In this document: positions 9,187 through 17,565 of the stretch, piece by piece
Numbering within the stretch: the stretch's first letter is position 1
How the letters are laid out: the number at the start of each line of letters is the position of its first letter
Assembly (NCBI RefSeq): GCF_900100765.1
Contig: NZ_FNFO01000004.1
Coordinates: 1-64,000 of the forward strand
Source: Catalinimonas alkaloidigena
Lineage (GTDB): Bacteria > Bacteroidota > Bacteroidia > Cytophagales > Flexibacteraceae
Length of the DNA stretch: 64,000 bases
Direction: 5' to 3'
Notes under the pieces: model-generated
What the model was told of the DNA's origin: nothing
Seen by the model: the letters and a program-made list of their open reading frames with translations, nothing else
Databases searched by the model: none
Made by a program: the position numbers and the translations under genes

Positions 9187-10689
9187 TTACGGCAAGGCGA
9201 CTCGCTCCGAAACCGGCGTCAGCGGGGTATTGAACCAAGCGCTGACCTGCTGCTGCATGTACCCGTCTTCCTCCGGGCGACAGAATGCCACTTCGTTGTG
9301 CCGATCGATGCAGTAATCTTTCGCCCATGTGGGGTGATGAGCGGCCAGTTGCCGAAGGCTTTCCACAAGGTAGCGGATCTCGGCGTCGGAGGTGGTGGGG
9401 TGCAACGACAACCGAATCCAGCCCGGTTTCTGCGAGTAGTCACCCTGGTTGATCAGTTCGGTAATGCGCCGCGAGTACTCGCGTTCCACGTTCAGCAGGT
9501 AATGGCCGTAGGTGCCTGCGCACGAACAGCCGCCCCGCACCTGGATGCCGAAACGGTCGTTCAGGATTTTGACGCCCACGTTGTAGTGTAGCCCGTCGAT
9601 GTAAAACGAAACCACCGCCAGCCGGTCGCGATGCTGCGGGGCCAGAAGGTGCAGGTTCGGAATCTGGCTCAGCGGTTCCCACAACAAGTCGAGTTGCTCT
9701 TTCTCCCGGCGCAGCATGTTCTCCACGCCCATCTCTTCTTTCAACTTGATGCACAGCGCCACTTTGATCGTCTGCAAAAATGCGGGCGTGCCGCCGTCTT
9801 CGCGCGCCTCGATGTCGTCGACGTACTTATGCTCCCCCCAGGGGTTGGTCCAGTCGACCGTGCCGCCGCCGGGGTTGTCAGGTACGGCGTTGTGGTACAG
9901 GCTTTTGTGGAAGATGAGAATGCCGGTCGTGCCCGGTCCACCCAGGAATTTATGCGGCGAAAAGTAGATGGCATCCAGGTGGTGTCCCTCCTGCGGCGGG
10001 TGCATGTCGATGTCGATGTACGGGGCCGAACAGGCAAAGTCAACGAAACAGTAGCCCCCGGCGGCGTGCATCCGGGCGGCAATGTCGTGGTAAGGGGTGA
10101 AGATCCCCGTCACGTTCGAACAGGACGTCACTGCCGCCATTTTCAGTTTCCGGTGCTCGTATTTTTCGAGCAGGCGATCCAGGTCGTCCAGGTCGACCAA
10201 TCCGTCGGCATCGGCACCGATAATTTCCACGTCGGCCAGGGTTTCCAGCCACGAGGTCTGGTTCGAGTGGTGTTCCATGTGGGTGATGAACACCACCGGG
10301 CGGTCCTCTTCCGCCAGTTGGATCAGCCCTTTGTAACGCTCGTGGACGCGCAGGCCCAGAATGCGCTGAAATTTGTTCACCACGCCCGTCATGCCCGAGT
10401 AACACGACAGAATGCAGTCGTCAGGACCGGCATGGACGTGTTGTTTGATGAGGTGCAGTGCCTGGTGGTAGGCATCCGTCATGCCCCGGCCGGTGCTGTT
10501 GGTTTCCGTGTGGGTATTGGCCACAAACGGGTAAATCGCCTCGCACAGCCGCGCCTCGATGGGACGGTAGAGGCGTCCGCTGGCCGTCCAGTCGGCGTAA
10601 ACGATGGGTTGGTGCGCACCGTAAGGGCTGGAAAACTCCTGGTCGATGCCGATGATCTGCGTACGAAAGGGCGTAAAATGTGCTTCCAT
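9187..10689 (-). CDS. Class V aminotransferase-fold PLP enzyme (cysteine-desulfurase-like)
   Basis: A 500-residue PLP enzyme of fold type I, class V. Visible landmarks are the cofactor-binding Asp217 in CFVDFACSAP, the Schiff-base Lys247 in YFSPHKFLGGPGTTG, and a C-terminal GGCSCAGTYGH motif whose cysteines recall cysteine desulfurases. At 500 residues it is longer than typical NifS/SufS proteins (~400). I chose the ATG at 10689, 14 codons inside the longest frame. The substrate is unknown: cysteine desulfurase, selenocysteine lyase or another beta-lyase are all possible. No Fe-S assembly genes lie nearby. A TATCTTTG promoter box is just upstream. Confidence 0.75.
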   Translation of the reverse strand: MEAHFTPFRTQIIGIDQEFSSPYGAHQPIVYADWTASGRLYRPIEARLCEAIYPFVANTHTETNSTGRGMTDAYHQALHLIKQHVHAGPDDCILSCYSGMTGVVNKFQRILGLRVHERYKGLIQLAEEDRPVVFITHMEHHSNQTSWLETLADVEIIGADADGLVDLDDLDRLLEKYEHRKLKMAAVTSCSNVTGIFTPYHDIAARMHAAGGYCFVDFACSAPYIDIDMHPPQEGHHLDAIYFSPHKFLGGPGTTGILIFHKSLYHNAVPDNPGGGTVDWTNPWGEHKYVDDIEAREDGGTPAFLQTIKVALCIKLKEEMGVENMLRREKEQLDLLWEPLSQIPNLHLLAPQHRDRLAVVSFYIDGLHYNVGVKILNDRFGIQVRGGCSCAGTYGHYLLNVEREYSRRITELINQGDYSQKPGWIRLSLHPTTSDAEIRYLVESLRQLAAHHPTWAKDYCIDRHNEVAFCRPEEDGYMQQQVSAWFNTPLTPVSERVALP

Positions 10690-10728
10690 GGGATGGGGTA
10701 AGCCGGGCGTGAAGATGACGAAGCCAGA

Positions 10729-10736
10729 CAAAGATA
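10729..10736 (-). promoter_or_regulatory. Candidate -7 box for the class V PLP enzyme gene
   Basis: The minus strand reads TATCTTTG, an exact match to the Bacteroidota TAnnTTTG element, 40 bp before the ATG at 10689. A degenerate TTCG lies about 20 bp further upstream in the -33 position. Confidence 0.42.
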
Positions 10737-10837
10737 AGCTTCTTCGTTACGCGAACATAAACTCCCACCCTTTTTCCTGCGCCATCACCGTCCACTACTC
10801 CATTCCGTTCCGCCACGTAGTTTCCGTTTCCGGACGC

Positions 10838-13441
10838 CTATTCGCTTCTCAGCGCCTTCACCGGATTGGCCACTGCCGCGTGGAGCGTGCGGGTCGCGAC
10901 GGTCAGCAAGGCGATCAGCAAGGTTGCCGCACAGGGCACGGCAAAGAGCCACCACCCCAACGCAATACGGTACGGAAACGCTTCGAGCCAGCGCTGCACG
11001 GCCCAGTAACCCAGCGGAATGGCCATGACAAACGCGATTGCGACCAGTTTCAGAAAATCGCCTGACAACAGCACGACCAGTTGCGACGTGGCCGCACCCA
11101 GCACCTTGCGGATGCCGATTTCCTTCGTCCGTCGTTCGATGGAGAGGATCGCCAGCCCGAACAGGCCGATGCAGGAGATGAACAGCGACAGCCCCGCGCC
11201 GACCGTGATCATCTGTTTCCATTTCTGCTCGGCTTCGTAGTGCCGGGCGTTGATCGTGCTGGTGAATTCGTAGTCGAAGGGGCGGTAGGGTTGCAGGCGG
11301 TGGTGCGCCTCCCGAACGGCCGTCAGCCCGCGCGCCCGTTGGCCCGGTGCCAGTTTCACCCACAAATCGCCGGTGCCGACCTGAAACAAGAGGGGCGTGA
11401 TTTTCTCGCGCAGGGAGACAAAGTGATGGTCTTTCACCACGCCTACCACGGTGAACGGTTTGTTGGCGTAGGTCACCACCTGCCCGACGGGGTCGGTCCA
11501 GCCCGCTTCCCGCACGAACGTTTCGTTGACCAGCACGGCCTGGGTCGTGTCGGTCGGAAAGGCCGGGGAGAAGTTGCGCCCCGCCACAAGGGGAATCTGC
11601 AACGCAGGCAGGTACTGATCGTCGATCCAGCTGATGGCAAAGTCGATGTCCCGGTCGCCGATCGTACCGCGGGTGTAGCTCTGTCCGCCGCTTTTGGTCG
11701 CCACTGCCTGCAGCGCAGGCTCGTGGGCCAGGGTCTCTTTCAGTTGCTGCACCAGGTCGTTGTGCCGGCCCCGCCCCAGGTACACCTGAATCAGGTTCTG
11801 GTCGTTGTACCCCAACTCTTTCGTGGTCAGGTACTGCATTTGCGCGTAGAGCGCCGCCATGCCGATGAGCAGAAACGTCGCCAGCGCGAATTGCAACACC
11901 ACCAGTCCCTTCGTCAGCCCCTGTTTTCCCACGAACCGGTGGCGGTGATAAAGCGTCTGCACCGGACTGTAGCCCGACAACACCCACGCCGGATAGAAGC
12001 CCGCCAGCAGGCTCGTCACCACAAACAGCGCCACGTAGCTCAGCACCAGCTCAGCATCGAACAGGAACGACACACTCAGCCGCTTGTTTGCCAATTCGTT
12101 AAAAAAGGGAAGCACCGCCTGCACGAGCAGCAACGCCGCCACAAACGCCAGGAAGCACAGCACGAACGACTCACTCAAAAACTGCCGGATCAGTTGCCGC
12201 CGCTGCCCGCCGATCACCTTCCGCACCCCGATCTCTTTGCCCCGCTTCAGCGAATGCGCCACGGTGAGGTTAACGAAGTTGATGCAGGCGATGAGCAGGA
12301 TGAACACCGCGATGCCGCTCAGCAGGTACGTATACATCGGATCGCTGCCGTCGTGGAGGCCGTTGCGGATGTCGCCGTACGTAGGGTCAAGGTGAATCTG
12401 TTCAAAGGGCTGCAACCCAAAATGCACTTTCTCCTGAAAATTGAACTCGGCCTTCATCCGCTCCAGCTCGCTGTACGCCCGACTCAAAAATACCTCGTCG
12501 AGTTTGGGTTCGACCGCCGTACGGTCAGCGTCGGGCTGCAACAGCAGAAAGGTGTTGATGTAAAAACCGATCCACGACAGGTCCGTGAACTGCGACTCGC
12601 GGTAGGCAAACGGCATCAGCACCGAAAACTGAAGGGAAGAATTTTGCGGGGGATTTTCGGCAATGCCCGCCACCACGAACGACTCGAACGTGTCGCCATC
12701 GCCCAGCTCCAGCGTTTTGCCCAGCGCTTCGTCCGTCCCGAAATACTTCTCCGCCGCCGCTTCGGTCAGCACCACGTGGTGTAGTTCCGACAACACCGTT
12801 TCGGGCGCTCCGGCCCGCAAGGGGAACGAAAAGACCGAGAAGAAATTGGCATCCACGTAGAGCACTTCCTCCTCGAAGGTTGCGTCGCCGCGCCGCACAA
12901 TGCGGGGATTGGATTCGATCCGCACCGCCGCCGCCACTTCCGGAATCGCCTCGGCAAACGACGGCCCGACCACTTCGTTGGTGCTACCAAGCTGATGGAT
13001 GCCGTCCGGCCCGCTCATGGTGGCGGTGACGCGATAAATACTCGACCCCCGTTCGTGAAAACGGTCGAAACTCACCTCGTCTTTGGTATAGAGGAGGATA
13101 AGCATGCAACAGGCCAGCCCCAGCGAGAGGCCCGCCACGTGAATGAAAGAGAAGACACGGTGCCGGCGCAGGTTGCGCGCGGCCACGAGGAGGTAATTCC
13201 GGAACATGGCAGGATCGAAAAAAGGTAAAGGTTCAGTTGGAGGGCGTTTGAAGGCAAAAGGTCGCAGGAATCCCAGCACATCGCGCACGTACCGCCGACG
13301 GGCTTCGCGGACGTCCATCGTCAGGAGGCGCTCCTCAAACCGCTCCAGGAGGTCGCCCTGCATCTCTTCGCGCAGGTGCGGCGGACAGCACCAGGCCAGC
13401 AGGCGTTCGGCCCAGCGCGGGGGGTGTGACGAATGGGGCAT
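10838..13441 (-). CDS. FtsX/MacB-type ABC permease with N-terminal prefix domain (copy 1)
   Basis: An 867-residue permease. The first ~80 residues form a soluble prefix (HLREEMQGDLLERFEERL). Then come two MacB-type halves, each with a periplasmic MacB-PCD region and FtsX-type helices: TM1 near residues 105-125, a cluster of helices near 375-480, a second PCD region, and three C-terminal helices near 740-840. The motif RGKEIGVRKVIGG and its second-half equivalent RRTKEIGIRKVLGA are typical. No ATP-binding protein is encoded beside it, so it must borrow an ATPase or work as a signalling or mechanotransmission component. It starts 4 bp after the padR stop and is presumably regulated by that gene. 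Confidence 0.85.
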   Translation of the reverse strand: MPHSSHPPRWAERLLAWCCPPHLREEMQGDLLERFEERLLTMDVREARRRYVRDVLGFLRPFAFKRPPTEPLPFFDPAMFRNYLLVAARNLRRHRVFSFIHVAGLSLGLACCMLILLYTKDEVSFDRFHERGSSIYRVTATMSGPDGIHQLGSTNEVVGPSFAEAIPEVAAAVRIESNPRIVRRGDATFEEEVLYVDANFFSVFSFPLRAGAPETVLSELHHVVLTEAAAEKYFGTDEALGKTLELGDGDTFESFVVAGIAENPPQNSSLQFSVLMPFAYRESQFTDLSWIGFYINTFLLLQPDADRTAVEPKLDEVFLSRAYSELERMKAEFNFQEKVHFGLQPFEQIHLDPTYGDIRNGLHDGSDPMYTYLLSGIAVFILLIACINFVNLTVAHSLKRGKEIGVRKVIGGQRRQLIRQFLSESFVLCFLAFVAALLLVQAVLPFFNELANKRLSVSFLFDAELVLSYVALFVVTSLLAGFYPAWVLSGYSPVQTLYHRHRFVGKQGLTKGLVVLQFALATFLLIGMAALYAQMQYLTTKELGYNDQNLIQVYLGRGRHNDLVQQLKETLAHEPALQAVATKSGGQSYTRGTIGDRDIDFAISWIDDQYLPALQIPLVAGRNFSPAFPTDTTQAVLVNETFVREAGWTDPVGQVVTYANKPFTVVGVVKDHHFVSLREKITPLLFQVGTGDLWVKLAPGQRARGLTAVREAHHRLQPYRPFDYEFTSTINARHYEAEQKWKQMITVGAGLSLFISCIGLFGLAILSIERRTKEIGIRKVLGAATSQLVVLLSGDFLKLVAIAFVMAIPLGYWAVQRWLEAFPYRIALGWWLFAVPCAATLLIALLTVATRTLHAAVANPVKALRSE

Positions 13442-13445
13442 GGGG

Positions 13446-13775
13446 TCAGGAAAAGGCGGTTTTCGGAATCAGGTCCCAGAGTCGGTTGCGGGTGGTCCGC
13501 ATCTCGCGCAGCACGTGCTGCCCGGCAGGCGTCACGGCAAAGAGCCGCTTGCGTCGGCCCCCGCGGGTGGCGGTGGCGCCACCCAGTTCAGAGCGGACGT
13601 AGCCTTTCTCCAGCAGCCGGTGCAGCGCCACGTGGACGGCGGCAATGCTCACCGCCCGGCCGGTCTGCTGCTCCAATTCGTTGGCAACCGTGACGCCGTA
13701 GGCTTCCTGTCCGGCGAGGACGGCGGTGGTCAGCAGCACCAGCTCTTCAAACTCACCGAGGTAGGCTTTTCGCAT
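13446..13775 (-). CDS. PadR family transcriptional regulator (copy 1)
   Basis: A 109-residue winged-helix protein of the PadR family. Landmarks are the start MRKAYLGEFEELVLLTTAVL, the recognition region GVTVANELEQQTGRAVSIAA, and RRKRLFAVTPAGQHVLREM in the wing and C-terminal helix. PadR proteins repress adjacent membrane or efflux genes until a ligand binds. Here the next gene downstream, 4 bp away, is the FtsX-type permease, so the pair forms an operon that is probably autoregulated through the palindrome just upstream. Confidence 0.88.
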   Translation of the reverse strand: MRKAYLGEFEELVLLTTAVLAGQEAYGVTVANELEQQTGRAVSIAAVHVALHRLLEKGYVRSELGGATATRGGRRKRLFAVTPAGQHVLREMRTTRNRLWDLIPKTAFS

Positions 13776-13781
13776 GCGACA

Positions 13782-13813
13782 GGGATTTGATTACTATTTG
13801 CTAAACAAATCCC
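13782..13813. promoter_or_regulatory. Palindrome upstream of padR copy 1, candidate operator
   Basis: GGGATTTG (13782-13789) is matched by CAAATCCC (13806-13813), a perfect 8 bp inverted repeat with a 16-base spacer. A nested ATTTG / CAAAT pair lies inside it. It ends 7 bp before the padR start, where a PadR dimer could act on its own promoter. Confidence 0.45.
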
Positions 13814-13944
13814 TCGCCAGAAAAAACAAACCCTTCCATTTCGGCAGAATCGGCCTTGTTGCAAGCCGGTGCTGTCCAACATTGCCCGAAAACGAACGCC
13901 CGGTGTCCGGTTCTGTGCGCAATAGGAAGAATCATCTACTCATA

Positions 13945-14031
13945 TTGTCATCTCGACCGAAGGGAGAGATCTTTTGGCCCTACTCCATAGATCGCTCACG
14001 TCCGTTCGAAAGGATAGCGTGATGATAATGA
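13945..14031. repeat. ~88 bp imperfect palindromic repeat, left copy
   Basis: The element begins TGTCATCTCGACCGAAGG, followed by GAGAGATCTTTT, and ends with a degenerate inverted copy (CTCACG...CGTTCGAAAGGAT...GATAATGA). The same family recurs at 16974-17062 on the other side of the ROC-COR/TIR island in the same orientation. No protein is encoded. Confidence 0.7.
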
Positions 14032-14117
14032 GAAAGAAGTAAAACTTAGACTCGTCGCTTCTCCTCCTTTTCACAGTTCTGCAGGAATGATTAGTTTACC
14101 TAACCAAACAATTGACG

Positions 14118-16481
14118 ATGAGCGAATTAGCCCTCCGCCTGATCCAGCAGGCCAAAGAAGAACGCTGGCTTTGTCTGGATTTAGGGAATTGTGGTATCAC
14201 AGAGCTTCCTGAATCCCTGTTTGAATTGACTTGGTTAGAGGCGCTAAACTTGGGAGAAAATGTAATCTCTTGGAAAGGATTCGTAGGCAATGGTTTCCAG
14301 AGAAAGGAGAAGAACATGTTCACTTGCTTGCCAAACGGCTTTCGATACCTAAACGGCTTGACACACCTAGACTGTTTGGGAGTTCCCCTTAAAGATATAG
14401 ATGTTGTTCAAGCTCTCACAGAGCTCGAATATTTAGATGTATCTCAGACTTCTATAAGCGATTTAACACCATTAACTGAGTTAAAAAGTTTAAAATCACT
14501 CAGTTTTAGCTCTACGGAGGTATCAAACCTGACACCTATTTCAGGCCTAGTTAAGCTGGAGGTTCTATGTTTCGATTGCACTAACGTTCACGATCTTTCT
14601 CCACTTACGAATCTTTCGTCATTAGAAGCCATTTTTTTCTACGAGAACCCTATCACTGATCTTCAGCCCCTGTCAACACTAACACAACTCAAGGGCCTCC
14701 ATTTTGCAAGCACTCCAGTGCATGATCTCCAACCCATCTGGTATCTCAAAGAATTACGCTCTCTTTCTTTAGGCGGCAAAATCAACAAATTTCCCCGTTT
14801 CATTCTTCAACTTGAAAAGCTGGAAGGCTTGGAACTTTTAGGCTGTTCAGTAGGTGATATTCCTGATGAATTTCACGATATAGAGGACGAAGCACACTGC
14901 TTATCCAATGTTCGCAATTGGTTCAAGGCCTTAGAACGTGGCGAAGTTCTGAATAACGAAGTCAAGATTGTGCTAATTGGAAATGGCACAGTTGGAAAGT
15001 CAAGCCTCATGGAGCGCTTACTTTATGATTCATTTGCCCCCGGTCTACCTTCCACACATGGTATTGAAATCGATTCATGGTCGATCTCCCTTGCTGATGA
15101 TAGTCAAGTAAAAACATGGTTTTGGGATTTTGGAGGACAAGATATTTATCATGCAACTCACCGCTTGTTCTTACGTACAAAGGCCCTCTTTCTCTTGGTA
15201 TGGGATGCTGAAACCGAACAAAGACACCGCTACGCAGAGGAAATTGGCGGCACCCTGATTCCCTTCCAGCATGAGCCACTCGCGTACTGGCTTGAGTATA
15301 CGTGGGTACTGGGCGATGGAAGTCCGGTCATCGTGGTGCAAAATAAAACGGATCGCGATGGCGAACAGTATGCGTCGCGCGATCTACAAGAAAAGTACCC
15401 TAACCTCAAATTTTTTCGAAACGTGAGTGCTGCCACGGGTCGTGGCTTGTCGCAGTTGAAGGAAACCATGGTGGAAACACTTGCGGAAATGCCGGAGTTG
15501 CAACAAAAAATGCCGGAGTCGTGGTACAATGCTCGTGCACAAGTACGCGTACTGTCAGATAAGCAAATCTCAGTAGCTCGGTTCACAGAACTTTGTACAT
15601 CACAAGGCGTGCCTGAAGAGGAAGTCCCCACACTACTCTATTTTTTCCACGAAACAGGCGTCTTTTTTCATCGTAAGGGCATATTTCATGACCAGATCAT
15701 TCTCGACCAACAATGGGCTATCAATGCGGTTTACACCCTTTTCGACCGAGAAAAGGTTTATCATGAGTTGCTAGGCAAGCAAGGTCGATTCACATTGGCC
15801 TATCTTCAACAACGAGCATGGCAAGAGTTCTCCAAAGAAGAGTGTGAATTATTTATTTCTTTCATGGAGAGCTGTGAAATCTGTTTTTGCCTGGATAGCC
15901 CTTACGATCCAAATGCTACCTACCTAGCTCCTGCGTTACTACCAAAAACACGCCCCTCTGTAATCCACTTTGCTCCCGCTGATCTTTATTTTCAGTATCG
16001 GCATCAGTTTTTACATTCGGCGCTCATCCAACGATTTATTGTACGTACAGGCCGCCTTTCAAAGCAGCATTTGCTCTGGCGAAATGGTATTGAGCTTTCG
16101 TGGGACGGCAATGAAGCATTGGTAGAAGCACGACCCGATGATAAAACCATCAACATCCTCGTTCGTGGACCGCAAGCCCAGCTGCTGCTCGACCTGATCC
16201 GAAAGGAATTTGACAACATGCACGAAGCGAAGCAATTCGTTACCGAATGGGTTTCAGTCGATGGCAAGCGATACGTGGATTTAAAAGTATTGCGTGATTA
16301 CACTCAAGAAATAGATTGGGACAAAGTACCCGACGAACACAATAAGCCTGTTTTGATCAAGGATTTGACGGTTTACCTGCAAGCTCCATCAGAGTTTACA
16401 CAAACACTCTACGAAATCAACCAAACGCAAATGCTTTATCTCTTATGCACACGCCTACCCGGAATATTTCCAGGTGTTTAA
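14118..16481 (+). CDS. LRR-ROC-COR (Roco) GTPase; TIR domain displaced by a frameshift
   Basis: A 787-residue Roco protein. Residues ~15-250 are leucine-rich repeats of 21-22 residues (LTELEYLDVSQTSISDLTP and successors). The ROC GTPase domain (~281-450) has P-loop GNGTVGKSS (288-296), DFGGQD (337-342) and NKTD (409-412). The COR region follows (~470-740), including LLYFFHETGVFFHRKGIF and APALLPKTRP. The last residues after about 768 look out of frame: in the +1 frame the same DNA encodes RKCFISYAHAYPEYFQVF, the first strand and helix of a TIR domain that continues to 16971. The ATG at 14118 was preferred to a TTG two codons earlier. The gene is AT-richer than its surroundings and flanked by repeats. 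Confidence 0.85.
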   Translation: MSELALRLIQQAKEERWLCLDLGNCGITELPESLFELTWLEALNLGENVISWKGFVGNGFQRKEKNMFTCLPNGFRYLNGLTHLDCLGVPLKDIDVVQALTELEYLDVSQTSISDLTPLTELKSLKSLSFSSTEVSNLTPISGLVKLEVLCFDCTNVHDLSPLTNLSSLEAIFFYENPITDLQPLSTLTQLKGLHFASTPVHDLQPIWYLKELRSLSLGGKINKFPRFILQLEKLEGLELLGCSVGDIPDEFHDIEDEAHCLSNVRNWFKALERGEVLNNEVKIVLIGNGTVGKSSLMERLLYDSFAPGLPSTHGIEIDSWSISLADDSQVKTWFWDFGGQDIYHATHRLFLRTKALFLLVWDAETEQRHRYAEEIGGTLIPFQHEPLAYWLEYTWVLGDGSPVIVVQNKTDRDGEQYASRDLQEKYPNLKFFRNVSAATGRGLSQLKETMVETLAEMPELQQKMPESWYNARAQVRVLSDKQISVARFTELCTSQGVPEEEVPTLLYFFHETGVFFHRKGIFHDQIILDQQWAINAVYTLFDREKVYHELLGKQGRFTLAYLQQRAWQEFSKEECELFISFMESCEICFCLDSPYDPNATYLAPALLPKTRPSVIHFAPADLYFQYRHQFLHSALIQRFIVRTGRLSKQHLLWRNGIELSWDGNEALVEARPDDKTINILVRGPQAQLLLDLIRKEFDNMHEAKQFVTEWVSVDGKRYVDLKVLRDYTQEIDWDKVPDEHNKPVLIKDLTVYLQAPSEFTQTLYEINQTQMLYLLCTRLPGIFPGV

Positions 16482-16971
16482 AAAAGATTTTGAAGCGAAC
16501 GTAGGCAACCTTCCTTTCGCCGACATCCAGGTCTACACCGACGAACAAATTCCGCTTGGAGAAAACTGGCACGAGGCGCTGCAAACGGAAATTCATGCCT
16601 GCGACTTTGCCATTCTGCTGGTCAGCGATCAGTTCATGCACTCGAAATACATCAAGGAAGAAGAGGTAGCAAAGTTGTTTACGCGAAAGGAGAAGGAAGG
16701 CATCTTGGTCGTGCCGGTTTACTTTTACTCCTGCCGCTTTTACGATTGGAAAGTATTGAGCAAAAATCAACTTTTCAAACCGCTCGGGGCCGATTATGGT
16801 CGAGCCGACCGTGATCCTAAAAAACGCTTTTGCTATGCGGACCTAGTTCGCCTTGATTCCGTGAATGGCGTTAGAATTCCCCAACCCAATCCGGATCGGG
16901 GAAACTACATGATGGATTTTGTAGAGAAGCTGGAACCGCAGTTGAAAGCGTTGGCCAACAGCAAAAAATAA
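16423..16971 (+). pseudogene. TIR domain, out of frame with the preceding ROC-COR gene
   Basis: This frame is open from 16369 and encodes a TIR domain: RKCFISYAHAYPEYF (strand A and helix A), DIQVYTDEQIPLGENWHEAL (BB loop and the helix carrying the usual acidic catalytic residue), ACDFAILLVSDQFMHSKYI (strand D), then VVPVYFYSC. It has no ATG, GTG or TTG before strand A; the first start, a GTG at 16474, would delete strand A. It is therefore not a normal separate gene but the C-terminal effector of the Roco protein, split by one base. TIR domains of this type often hydrolyse NAD+. Translation needs a +1 (or -2) shift, or the sequence contains an indel. Confidence 0.72.
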
Positions 16972-16973
16972 AA

Positions 16974-17062
16974 CTGTCATCCCGACCAACGTGAGAGATC
17001 TCTTTCCAAAAGTTAAAAGATCTCTCACCGCTGCGGCGGACCGCTATCGTTCGAGATGACAG
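16974..17062. repeat. ~88 bp imperfect palindromic repeat, right copy
   Basis: The element runs from CTGTCATCCCGACC, then GTGAGAGATCT, to CGTTCGAGATGACAG; its ends are inverted copies of each other. It starts 3 bp after the TIR stop codon and matches the copy at 13945-14031. A terminator role for the upstream gene is possible because the RNA would fold. Confidence 0.75.
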
Positions 17063-17109
17063 TGAAAGGTAAATCAGTTAGAACGTAGCTGGCGGTTACA
17101 AACGACTGC

Positions 17110-17463
17110 TTAGAATGCGGTGTCGGTGACGTTCACGAGGCCATTGAGGGTCTGGCTCAGGATGCGCTTGTTGGTCGCGCCGCTGAAGCGCTGCACCAGT
17201 TCGCCGTCTTTGAAGACGAGGAGCGTCGGCACACCGCGCACGCCGAAGGCCACCGTGGTTTCCGGATTCATGTCGACGTCGAGTTCGGCGATGGTGGCGA
17301 GGCCCTGGTAGTCGCGGGCGAGTTCCTGCATGATCGGAGCCATCATTTTACAGGGGCCGCACCACTCGGCACCCAGCTCGACCAGCAACACGCCGTTCTG
17401 ATTTTTTATGTCCTGGAAGTTTTGGTCGGTCAGTTCCACCAACCCGTGCGATTCGGTTTTCAT
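17110..17463 (-). CDS. trxA: Thioredoxin
   Basis: A 117-residue cytoplasmic thioredoxin. The redox site WCGPCK is at residues 34-39, preceded by LLVELGAE. The cis-proline loop GVRGVPTLLVFKDGE and the C-terminal helix follow the standard order. Length and lack of a signal peptide fit a housekeeping thioredoxin that reduces protein disulfides with electrons from thioredoxin reductase. It stands alone between the palindromic repeat and a sigma factor gene on the same strand (~100 bp upstream). Confidence 0.92.
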   Translation of the reverse strand: MKTESHGLVELTDQNFQDIKNQNGVLLVELGAEWCGPCKMMAPIMQELARDYQGLATIAELDVDMNPETTVAFGVRGVPTLLVFKDGELVQRFSGATNKRILSQTLNGLVNVTDTAF

Positions 17464-17565
17464 GAGTTTGAAAGTTGAGTTTCTACTTCTTGATACCGAA
17501 ACGCGCCGAAAATCACCCGGAGGGAAAGAAAAAAGTTGCGGAGACGCAGCAGCCAGGTGCAGGGG

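Noticed and set aside
11081-12784. 567-codon plus-strand open frame opposite the FtsX-type permease
   Set aside because: Composition typical of an antisense shadow (Arg, His, Gln rich) with no recognisable fold.
16474-16971. TIR domain as a separate gene starting at the GTG at 16474
   Set aside because: That start would remove the first strand and helix of the TIR fold, which are plainly encoded just upstream in the same frame; a split fusion explains the data better.
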